Shown piece by piece: positions 1-5,364 of a DNA stretch of 11,524 nt. This DNA comes from Ruminococcus flavefaciens (GTDB lineage Bacteria; Bacillota; Clostridia; Oscillospirales; Ruminococcaceae), in the NCBI GenBank assembly GCA_002348905.1, contig DEBW01000201.1:1-11524 (forward strand), written 5' to 3'. The number at the start of each line of letters is the position of its first letter. The stretch's first letter is position 1. A model generated the notes under the pieces. The model ran no database searches. It saw nothing but the letters and a program-made list of their open reading frames with translations, and was not told where the DNA came from. Position numbers and translations under genes: made by a program.

Positions 1-361
1 CATCGATATGAGCCTGAGCCTTATCTTTGCTTGTATAGAAACCGGTACACTCAAGAACAACGTCTACGCCGATCTCTCCCCAAGGAAGCTCGTTAGCCTT
101 AGCCATAGCGTAGATCTTCAGGGTCTTACCGTCAACGGTAAGGGTACCAGCTTCGTCATCTGCAGATACGGTGTGAAGATTCTCACCGATCTTGCCGCAG
201 TAACCGCCCTGAGCGGTATCATACTTGAGAAGCTGAGCGAGCATAGAAGGCTTAGTAAGATCGTTGATAGCAACAACCTCGTAACCCTCTGCACCGAACA
301 TCTGTCTGAATGCAAGACGACCTATACGGCCGAAACCATTAATAGCAACTTTAACTGACAT
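1..361 (-). CDS. gap: Glyceraldehyde-3-phosphate dehydrogenase, N-terminal part (runs off the window)
   Basis: The reverse strand encodes the first 120 residues of a type I glyceraldehyde-3-phosphate dehydrogenase, the cytosolic glycolytic enzyme that oxidises glyceraldehyde 3-phosphate to 1,3-bisphosphoglycerate with NAD. The start ATG (359-361) is preceded by a perfect AGGAGGT at 370-376. The protein opens with MSVKVAINGFGRIGRLAFRQ, whose NGFGRIGR at residues 8-15 is the dinucleotide-binding loop. It continues with the family segments VVAINDL (29-35), LLKYDTAQG and VLECTGFYTSKDKA. The Asp of NDL fits NAD rather than NADP preference, by family knowledge. The catalytic Cys near residue 150 and the C-terminal catalytic domain lie beyond position 1. 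A separate GapN-type enzyme is unlikely because its sequence is unrelated. The gene diverges from its plus-strand neighbour. Confidence 0.97.
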   Translation of the reverse strand, partial: MSVKVAINGFGRIGRLAFRQMFGAEGYEVVAINDLTKPSMLAQLLKYDTAQGGYCGKIGENLHTVSADDEAGTLTVDGKTLKIYAMAKANELPWGEIGVDVVLECTGFYTSKDKAQAHID

Positions 362-393
362 TGGAAATTACCTCCTAAAAAGTTTATGTATAT

Positions 394-422
394 ATTATAC
401 ATCACCCGGCGGAATTTTGCAA
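394..422 (-). promoter_or_regulatory. Sigma-A type promoter of gap
   Basis: On the minus strand the -35 is TTGCAA (417-422) and the -10 is TATAAT (394-399), with an exact 17-nt spacer. The -10 lies about 33 nt upstream of the gap start codon, leaving a short leader that carries the AGGAGGT ribosome binding site. An A/T-rich stretch directly upstream of the -35 (about 427-452) could serve as an UP element. Strong promoters are expected for a glycolytic gene. Confidence 0.8.
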
Positions 423-429
423 GGGGTTA

Positions 430-475
430 GATAAAAATTTATCAGATTTTTCTAAGAATATGCACTTTGTACAAA
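430..475. promoter_or_regulatory. Two short palindromes in the divergent gap / kinase-like intergenic region
   Basis: GATAAAAATTTATC (430-443) has 6-bp inverted arms around two bases and abuts the upstream side of the gap -35. TTTGTACAAA (466-475) is a perfect 10-bp palindrome. Both lie between the gap promoter and the presumed promoter of the plus-strand gene, where a repressor or activator could act on either. In A/T-rich DNA such palindromes also arise by chance, and I do not recognise either as the operator of a known regulator. Confidence 0.2.
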
Positions 476-552
476 CCTTGCTAAAAAATATTGGTGAATT
501 TTACATAGTGCTTAAAATGGGCGTTAGTATTCCATTTTTGTATAAATTGTAG

Positions 553-558
553 TATAAT
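553..558 (+). promoter_or_regulatory. Probable -10 element of the kinase-like gene
   Basis: A perfect TATAAT lies 30 nt upstream of the ATG at 589. No good TTGACA-like hexamer stands 16-18 nt upstream (TTCCAT at 530-535 is the best at 17 nt) and there is no extended TGn. If real, the promoter is weak or activator-dependent. Confidence 0.4.
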
Positions 559-588
559 ATGAATAGAAATATGTTGGAGGCGATGATT

Positions 589-624
589 ATGAGTAATGAA
601 AATAATCTGAATGATTTTTTTTGA
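589..624 (+). other. Short leader frame ending in a T8 run; probably the original start of the downstream gene
   Basis: TTGGAGG (574-580) is spaced 8 nt from ATG 589, the best translation start here. The frame reads MSNENNLNDFF and stops at TGA 622-624, directly after a run of eight Ts (615-622). If the run had seven Ts, this frame would continue as DFFENELAREY, exactly the protein of the long frame that begins at 611. The leader therefore looks like the true N-terminus of that gene, cut off by one extra T. The cause could be a sequencing or assembly error, a real indel, a phase-variable tract, or transcriptional slippage restoring the frame. Confidence 0.65.
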
Positions 625-1384
625 AAATGAACTCGCCAGGGAATATGTAGAATTTGCAAGCCGTATCCTTAAAAATTCAGCTTCTTGTATATCTATGGAA
701 TGTGAGAATCTCATGAACAGTGAGGTGGCACAGGAAAATGAAGTGATATCTGACAGCGTGAACAGGATATTTACAAGATGCTGCCGTATAATGCAGCTTC
801 CGGTGTATTATGAGATGATGCGTTCAATGTTTTTTTCTGAGAAGGGACAAAGAGAAAATACTAAGATGTCTTTTTTGGCAGAAAAATTTCAGATGAACGT
901 TGAAGAATCGCTGGGTAACACCTGCAAGGTCACCGTGTCACATTATGATATGTGTACAATGAGCGTGCCGGAGGATTTTTTGATATTTATACTTATCGCA
1001 TTTGTAAGACACACTGTTATCGAGGGTGCAAAGGCGATAGATGTACGGTTTCACTGCATTTCAGAGTATGCATCTGATAATCTGTTACAGCCTCCTGAAC
1101 GTTATGCTGTGATATTGCTTGAAGCTTCTGAGTTTGGAGCTGTAAACCGTGAGCTTTCCAATGATTTTGTGTATGAGCATTTCGGGGATATGCTGAAGCT
1201 GTTTAAGGAAAAGTATGGGGCGGAGTATGAGCTTTCAAAGGAGGTTTTGAAACTAAAACTGCCTGTATCATCCGAAGATGAGGAGCTTTTTGCACATTCT
1301 GAACGCAGAAATGTTGACCAGTCCGATTTTTACACATTTTATAATGTATATTTACGTGAACTTAATCCTGATGCATACATTTAA
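611..1384 (+). CDS. Degenerate histidine-kinase-like protein (probable frame-disrupted start)
   Basis: This is a 257-residue protein with no signal peptide and no membrane segment. I do not recognise a named family, but its layout resembles the core of a sensor kinase. Residues 8-70 form long helices like a dimerisation domain. Residues 121-146 (EDFLIFILIAFVRHTVIEGAKAIDVR) sit where the ATPase N-box would be, EASEFG (171-176) where the DxGxG box would be, and 191-219 resemble the closing helix and strand of that fold. The phospho-accepting His, the N-box Asn and the DxGxG glycines are not visible, so it probably does not phosphorylate and may be a scaffold or binding protein. The ATG at 611 has no ribosome binding site. 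The better start is ATG 589, one frame away across a T8 run, so 611 may be used only by coupled re-initiation or not at all. It is transcribed away from gap. The kinase-fold reading is an inference. Confidence 0.55.
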   Translation: MIFFENELAREYVEFASRILKNSASCISMECENLMNSEVAQENEVISDSVNRIFTRCCRIMQLPVYYEMMRSMFFSEKGQRENTKMSFLAEKFQMNVEESLGNTCKVTVSHYDMCTMSVPEDFLIFILIAFVRHTVIEGAKAIDVRFHCISEYASDNLLQPPERYAVILLEASEFGAVNRELSNDFVYEHFGDMLKLFKEKYGAEYELSKEVLKLKLPVSSEDEELFAHSERRNVDQSDFYTFYNVYLRELNPDAYI

Positions 1385-1453
1385 ATTATTACCCTATTAT
1401 TGTTGAAATATATGGCTATATAAAAAAACTATGAAGTTTTATCACTTTTTCAT

Positions 1454-1473
1454 GAGGAAATATCTTCTTTTTT
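1454..1473 (+). terminator. Weak candidate intrinsic terminator after the kinase-like gene
   Basis: A 5-bp stem GAGGA/TCTTC (1454-1458 with 1463-1467, one G-U pair) closes an AATA loop and is followed by six Ts (1468-1473). It lies 70 nt after the stop codon and directly before the next promoter, the right place for a terminator, but the stem is short. A second weak A/T hairpin, AAAACT/AGTTTT, lies at 1425-1440. Confidence 0.35.
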
Positions 1474-1474
1474 G

Positions 1475-1503
1475 TTGACAATAATCAAAAAAAGTTATAT
1501 AAT
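1475..1503 (+). promoter_or_regulatory. Consensus sigma-A promoter of the CYTH-phoH-ybeY-era-yqzL-recO-mutS2 operon
   Basis: TTGACA (1475-1480) and TATAAT (1498-1503) are both perfect hexamers with a 17-nt spacer containing a run of seven As. Transcription should begin near 1510, giving a leader of about 60 nt before the first gene. No other comparable promoter is seen before 7764, so this is the likely main promoter of the seven-gene run. Confidence 0.85.
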
Positions 1504-1516
1504 AGTTTTGTAGTAA

Positions 1517-1545
1517 GTTTCAAGGAGTGTTCTATGCCCTGAAAC
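1517..1545 (+). promoter_or_regulatory. Leader hairpin enclosing a ribosome binding site and a two-codon ORF
   Basis: GTTTCAAGG (1517-1525) pairs with CCCTGAAAC (1537-1545) through eight pairs and one A-C mismatch, with an 11-nt loop. The left arm and loop contain AAGGAG (1522-1527), and 6 nt later ATG CCC TGA (1534-1542), a start-proline-stop reading frame. No T-run follows, so it is not a terminator. It could tune translation or stability of the operon mRNA. This is inferred from sequence complementarity alone. Confidence 0.4.
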
Positions 1546-1570
1546 TGCATCAATCATTTATGTATGGAGT

Positions 1571-2098
1571 GTGAATACCACGGCACATTTAGAGATCGAA
1601 AGAAAATTTCTCGTAGAGTATCCTGATGTTGATGCCCTCGATGTCAGAAGAAAGATATGCATTGTACAGACTTATCTCTCTGACGGCGATGACGGCGCTC
1701 AGCGCAGAGTACGCAGTATCAATGAAAACGGCATTTCAAGCTATACTTATACCGAAAAGCATTTCCGTTCTCCTGTTGTGCGGGACGAGTACGAAAAGGA
1801 GATCTCTGTCGACGAGTATAATGAGCTTCTTATGCAGAAAAAAACTGATTTCACACCTGTTGAAAAGGTGAGATACTGCTTCTCATACAAGGATCAGCTC
1901 TTTGAACTCGATACGTATCATTTTTCCAGCAGACTCGCAGTTATGGAACTGGAACTCGAAAGCGAAGATCAGGTCATCTATTTGCCGGACAAGGTAAAGG
2001 TGATCCGTGAAGTGACAGGGGATAAGATATACTCTAATTCCGCCCTTGCAAACGCTGGCTGTTTTCCGGAAGAAACTGCTGAGAAGGGAGATTCCTGA
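1571..2098 (+). CDS. CYTH-domain protein (triphosphate tunnel metalloenzyme family)
   Basis: This is a 175-residue cytosolic protein of the CYTH superfamily, beta-barrel enzymes that bind triphosphorylated substrates with divalent metal (inorganic triphosphatase, thiamine triphosphatase, class IV adenylate cyclase). The signature ExExK is E8-I-E10-R-K12 at the N-terminus. Other tunnel residues visible are QRRVR (44-48), YTYTEK (58-63), DEYEKEIS (72-79), KVRY (99-102), FELDTY (111-116) and MELELES (125-131), followed by VIREVTGDKIYSNSALA. The length matches single-domain bacterial members, so the fold looks intact; the exact substrate cannot be told. GTG 1571 is the only ordinary start codon in frame before the CYTH motif, but its GGAG (1566-1569) is only 1 nt away, an unusual spacing. 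The stop overlaps the phoH ATG as TGATG, which implies translational coupling. Confidence 0.88.
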   Translation: MNTTAHLEIERKFLVEYPDVDALDVRRKICIVQTYLSDGDDGAQRRVRSINENGISSYTYTEKHFRSPVVRDEYEKEISVDEYNELLMQKKTDFTPVEKVRYCFSYKDQLFELDTYHFSSRLAVMELELESEDQVIYLPDKVKVIREVTGDKIYSNSALANAGCFPEETAEKGDS

Positions 2099-3072
2099 TG
2101 GCTGAAAAGATATTACAGGTAGCGAGCGATGAGCAGCTTTCTGCGCTGTTTGGTCAGCTTGACGGAAATGTCAGCAATATCCAGCGTCAGTATAATGTTA
2201 CTGTTGTGAGCAGAGACGGGAATATCAAAGTCATTGGTGATACTCAGGCTGTTGAGGATGCATCAAAGGCTCTCGATGCTCTTTTGAAAATGAGCAGCAA
2301 GGGACAGCCTCTCAGCGAGCAGACTATAAGATATGTCACTTCCATGGTTGCAGACGGTATCGAACAGCAGCTTGAAGAACTCGGCGGAGACGGTGTCTGT
2401 GTCACTTCCTCAGGCAAGATAGTAAGACCTCGCACTGTAGGTCAGAAACGCTATCTCGATTCGATAAAGAACAATACTATCGTCCTTGGCATCGGACCAG
2501 CCGGTACAGGTAAGACTTACCTCGCCGTTGCAATGGCTGTGAAGGCTTTCCGTGAGCACAAGGTAAAAAAGATTATTCTTACCCGTCCGGCAGTCGAAGC
2601 AGGCGAAAAGTTAGGTTTTTTGCCCGGAGATATGCAGGATAAGGTCGATCCGTACCTCCGTCCGCTCTATGACGCTCTTTTCGATATGTTCGGCGCTGAA
2701 AGCTTCGCAAGATATATGGAAAAAGGTATTATCGAGGTAGCTCCGCTGGCGTATATGCGTGGACGTACTCTCGATGAGGCTTTTATCATTCTCGATGAGG
2801 CTCAGAATACTACATCCGAGCAGATAAAAATGTTCCTTACACGACTCGGCAGCGACAGCCGTATGGTCATCACCGGCGATATAACTCAGATAGACCTCCC
2901 TGATGCGAGAAAATCAGGTCTTGTGGAGGCTATGAAGATACTGAAAGGTATCGAGGATATCGACATACACAGATTTACAGAGAAAGATGTTGTCCGTCAC
3001 AAGCTGGTGCAGGACATCATCAGAGCATATGAAAAATACAATGAAGGGAGAAAGTTCAATGCCCAAGCTTAA
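2098..3072 (+). CDS. phoH: PhoH-like P-loop ATPase
   Basis: This is a 324-residue PhoH/PhoL-type ATPase with an RNA-helicase-like nucleotide-binding core, predicted cytosolic. An N-terminal KH-like region is visible around residues 18-65 (NIQRQYNVTVVSRDGNIKVIG and following). Walker A is GPAGTGKT (133-140). Walker B is FIILDEAQN with D233-E234, followed by MVITGDITQIDLP, a PhoH hallmark. The length is normal for the family. It is preceded by GAAGGGAG and starts at the ATG that overlaps the upstream stop; it overlaps ybeY by 14 bp. Linkage of phoH with ybeY is a long-known conserved arrangement that suggests a shared role in RNA or ribosome quality control. The biochemical role of PhoH is poorly defined, and the historical phosphate-starvation label need not apply here. 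Confidence 0.96.
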   Translation: MAEKILQVASDEQLSALFGQLDGNVSNIQRQYNVTVVSRDGNIKVIGDTQAVEDASKALDALLKMSSKGQPLSEQTIRYVTSMVADGIEQQLEELGGDGVCVTSSGKIVRPRTVGQKRYLDSIKNNTIVLGIGPAGTGKTYLAVAMAVKAFREHKVKKIILTRPAVEAGEKLGFLPGDMQDKVDPYLRPLYDALFDMFGAESFARYMEKGIIEVAPLAYMRGRTLDEAFIILDEAQNTTSEQIKMFLTRLGSDSRMVITGDITQIDLPDARKSGLVEAMKILKGIEDIDIHRFTEKDVVRHKLVQDIIRAYEKYNEGRKFNAQA

Positions 3073-3571
3073 GGTATACGTAAAAAACAATCAGACAGAG
3101 GTGAAAGTCCCTGTTGGTATCAGACTTCTTATAAGAAGATGCTGTCAGGCTGTACTTACCACTGAAAAATTCGGCAAGGACGCTGAGGTGAGCGTTTCTT
3201 TCGTAAGTAATAACGAGATCAAGAATCTTAATAAGATCTACAGGAATAAGGACAGCGTTACTGACGTTCTGTCATTCCCGCTCACAAGTGAGGACGGTAC
3301 TGTTGAGCTCAATCCGGAGACCGGTGCTGTTCAGCTCGGAGATGTCGTTATTTCTCTTGAAACAGCCGTTAAGCAGGCACAGAACTACGGTCACTCCCTT
3401 GAACGTGAGGTAGGTTTCCTTACTGTTCATTCAATGCTGCATCTTCTCGGCTATGATCACGAGACAAGTCAGCTCGATCAGCGCATAATGAGGGAAAAAG
3501 AGGAATCCGTCCTTGAAAAACTGGGCATCTCCCGTGATGTCACTTTCGTTAATCAGGGAGAAGCTGAATAA
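3059..3571 (+). CDS. ybeY: YbeY endoribonuclease / 16S rRNA maturation factor
   Basis: This is a 170-residue YbeY (UPF0054) metal-dependent single-strand endoribonuclease, involved in 16S rRNA 3'-end processing and ribosome quality control. The metal site is H124-S-M-L-H128-L-L-G-Y-D-H134, the family's HxxxHxxxxxH triad. VTDVLSFPL around residues 70-78 and LGDVVIS are also characteristic. The frame is open upstream to an ATG at 2987, but the start chosen is ATG 3059: it has AGGGAG about 9 nt before it, and the extra 24 residues would lie inside phoH and match nothing in the family. It overlaps the end of phoH by 14 bp and its stop overlaps the era start as TAATG, so all three should be translated in a coupled way. 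Confidence 0.95.
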   Translation: MPKLKVYVKNNQTEVKVPVGIRLLIRRCCQAVLTTEKFGKDAEVSVSFVSNNEIKNLNKIYRNKDSVTDVLSFPLTSEDGTVELNPETGAVQLGDVVISLETAVKQAQNYGHSLEREVGFLTVHSMLHLLGYDHETSQLDQRIMREKEESVLEKLGISRDVTFVNQGEAE

Positions 3572-4464
3572 TGCCAAGAACTGCTTTCGTGACCATAGCC
3601 GGAAGGACCAATGCCGGCAAATCTTCGCTGCTGAACGCTATTATCGGCGAGAAAATAGCCTCTGTCAGCAGCAAGCCTCAGACCACCCGTACACGTATAA
3701 CAGGTATCAGGAATATCGACGACGTTCAGTTGGTATTCTTTGATACTCCTGGTCTGCATAAGCCTGTGAACAAGCTCAGCGAGCATATGCTTGAGACTGT
3801 AAAGGAGTCTGTAAGCGATATCGACGCTGTAGTATTTGTGCAGGACTGCACAAAGAAGATAAACTCTCAGGAGCTTGACCTGCTGAAGTCTCTTAATGCT
3901 TCAAAAATGCCGGTCATACTTGTCCTCAACAAGATAGACCTGCTGAAAAATATGGATGAGCTTGCTCCGGTTATCGCAGAGCTTACTTCAAAGTGCGATT
4001 TCAAGGCAGTTGTGCCTGTCAGCGTTACTGAAAATAACGGCGTGGATATCGTTATCAATGAGATAATCAGTCTCGCTGAGGAGTCAGTACACTATTTCCC
4101 TGACGATATGATCACAGACCAGCCTGAAAAGGTTCTTGCAGGCGAAATGATAAGAGAGAAGCTCCTTGAACTCCTTAAAGACGAAGTACCTCATGGTATT
4201 GCAGTCGGAGTTGAGGAGATGTCTGAGCGTGATGACAAGGATATTCTTGATATTTCGGCAGTTATCTACTGCGAGAGAGAATCTCACAAGGGTATTGTCA
4301 TCGGCAAGGGCGGAGCTATGCTCAAAAAAGCTTCCACCGCTGCACGTATGGAACTTGAAGATTTCTTCCAGATAAAAGTCAACCTCAAATGCTGGGTAAA
4401 AGTAAAAGAAGACTGGCGCAACCGAGAGGGACTTATCCGCAGCTTCGGACTTTCTGACAAATGA
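3571..4464 (+). CDS. era: GTPase Era
   Basis: This is a 297-residue Era, the essential GTPase that binds the 3' end of 16S rRNA and helps assemble the 30S subunit. The G1 loop is GRTNAGKS (11-18), where the family consensus is GRPNVGKS; the catalytic GxxxxGKS pattern is kept. Switch I carries QTTRTRITGI, G3 is DTPG (58-61) within DTPGLHKP, G4 is NKID (120-123), and G5 appears as VSV rather than the usual SA. The C-terminal KH domain contains VIGKGGAMLKK (GKGG 245-248) and ends VKVKEDWRN. The length is standard. The start follows AGGGAG by about 10 nt and overlaps the ybeY stop. In many Firmicutes dgkA and cdd sit between ybeY and era; here they are absent and the genes are adjacent. Confidence 0.97.
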   Translation: MPRTAFVTIAGRTNAGKSSLLNAIIGEKIASVSSKPQTTRTRITGIRNIDDVQLVFFDTPGLHKPVNKLSEHMLETVKESVSDIDAVVFVQDCTKKINSQELDLLKSLNASKMPVILVLNKIDLLKNMDELAPVIAELTSKCDFKAVVPVSVTENNGVDIVINEIISLAEESVHYFPDDMITDQPEKVLAGEMIREKLLELLKDEVPHGIAVGVEEMSERDDKDILDISAVIYCERESHKGIVIGKGGAMLKKASTAARMELEDFFQIKVNLKCWVKVKEDWRNREGLIRSFGLSDK

Positions 4465-4477
4465 TGCCATAAATATA

Positions 4478-4509
4478 CCGCTGTATTATGCAGATAATAT
4501 CTGCGGAGG
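4478..4509 (+). promoter_or_regulatory. Alternative hairpins next to the yqzL ribosome binding site
   Basis: In the 54-nt gap after era, GCAGATA-A-TATCTGC (4490-4504) is a perfect inverted repeat ending directly at the GGAGG (4505-4509). An overlapping second hairpin is possible: CCGC (4478-4481) with GCGG (4503-4506) and TATTAT (4484-4489) with ATAATA (4494-4499) around a GCAG loop. The second form would occupy part of the ribosome binding site and the first would leave it free. The two cannot form together. This is sequence complementarity only; a protein-binding operator is an alternative reading. Confidence 0.35.
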
Positions 4510-4518
4510 CGATATATC

Positions 4519-4620
4519 ATGTCAGAAGATATACTGTGGGAAGAATTTGCCAGAACAGGCAGCGTTGCAGACTATCTGCGATATATTTCACAAAAGGATA
4601 ACGGCGATGACAACAGTTGA
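4519..4620 (+). CDS. yqzL: YqzL-type small protein
   Basis: This is a 33-residue ORF that reads MSEDILWEEFARTGSVADYL followed by RYISQKDNGDDNS. The pattern of an aromatic residue, then F-x-x-T-G-x-x-x-x-Y-L resembles the YqzL family, very short Firmicutes proteins of unknown function encoded just upstream of recO. Position between era and recO fits exactly. The start ATG has GGAGG 9 nt upstream, a strong site, and the stop lies 11 nt inside recO, so its translation probably feeds recO. No signal peptide or membrane segment is present. Family assignment rests on pattern plus position, as the protein is too short for more. Confidence 0.82.
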   Translation: MSEDILWEEFARTGSVADYLRYISQKDNGDDNS

Positions 4621-5353
4621 AGGCATAGTCCTTAAAGAGCGCATCGTAGGCGAGCAGGATAAGTTTATAGATATCCTGACAAGAGAAAAAGGCATGATCG
4701 AGCTTTCGGTAAAAGGCGCAAGGAAAATTAACGGCAAGTCCGGCAGCTCGACACAGCTTTTTGCTTTTTCACGTTTCTGCTACGATAAGCGTGGTGACAG
4801 GCTCATCCTCAACAGCTCTGAGCCTGTACATATTTTTTACGATATAAGAAATACCCTCACTGGGCTTTCGCTTGCAAGTTATTTTGCGGAAGTCCTGCGT
4901 TTTTGCGTCTCCGAGAGGACGGACAGCGGAAACGTACTGAGGCTTTTTTTAAATTGTCTGCATTTTATTGAAAAGGGTACACGCAGTCAGTCTCAGATAA
5001 AAAGTATATTTGAACTTCGTCTGATGTCGGAGATAGGCTTTATGCCTGATGTTTTAGCCTGCCGTGAGTGCGGTGCTTTTGAGCCGGACGAGGTGTACTT
5101 TTCTTTTCTGGAAGGCTGTTTTTACTGCTCTGATTGCAGACCGGAGGGCGATAACTTCAAAATGAGCCTGAATGTCCTTACTGCCGTCAGACATATCGTT
5201 CTTTCTGATATGGAGCGGCTTTTCAGTTTCCGTGTCTCAGGCGAGACCGAAAGCAGACTTGCCTGCTTCTCTGAACTCTACCTGACCACACACCTCGAAA
5301 GAAGCTTTAAAACCTTAGAATTCTACAGATCGCTGCTGAGCGGTCAGATGTAA
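4607..5353 (+). CDS. recO: DNA repair protein RecO
   Basis: This is a 248-residue RecO, which works with RecR (and RecF) to load RecA onto SSB-coated single-stranded DNA in recombinational repair. The N-terminal OB-fold begins MTTVEGIVLKERIVGEQDKF and continues with LTREKGMIELSVKGARK. A zinc-binding module is complete: C152-x2-C155 and C174-x2-C177, with an additional C171. The length matches the family. The open frame extends upstream to an ATG at 4547, but ATG 4607 is preferred because the protein then begins at the usual RecO N-terminus and an AAAGGA-like site lies before it. It overlaps yqzL by 14 bp and ends 11 bp before mutS2. Confidence 0.93.
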   Translation: MTTVEGIVLKERIVGEQDKFIDILTREKGMIELSVKGARKINGKSGSSTQLFAFSRFCYDKRGDRLILNSSEPVHIFYDIRNTLTGLSLASYFAEVLRFCVSERTDSGNVLRLFLNCLHFIEKGTRSQSQIKSIFELRLMSEIGFMPDVLACRECGAFEPDEVYFSFLEGCFYCSDCRPEGDNFKMSLNVLTAVRHIVLSDMERLFSFRVSGETESRLACFSELYLTTHLERSFKTLEFYRSLLSGQM

Positions 5354-5364
5354 ATGGTAATACT

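Noticed and set aside
8..358. 116-codon plus-strand open frame across the gap region
   Set aside because: It is the opposite strand of gap, whose protein motifs (NGFGRIGR, ECTGF), ribosome binding site and promoter are all on the minus strand.
1517..1545. Leader hairpin as a known riboswitch or T-box
   Set aside because: It is too short, has no T-box sequence or recognisable aptamer core, and lacks a T-run.
2987..3058. 24-residue N-terminal extension of YbeY
   Set aside because: These codons lie inside phoH in another frame, and ATG 3059 has its own AGGGAG and gives a normal-length YbeY.
4547..4606. 20-residue N-terminal extension of RecO
   Set aside because: It overlaps yqzL in another frame and precedes the usual RecO N-terminus; ATG 4607 fits better.
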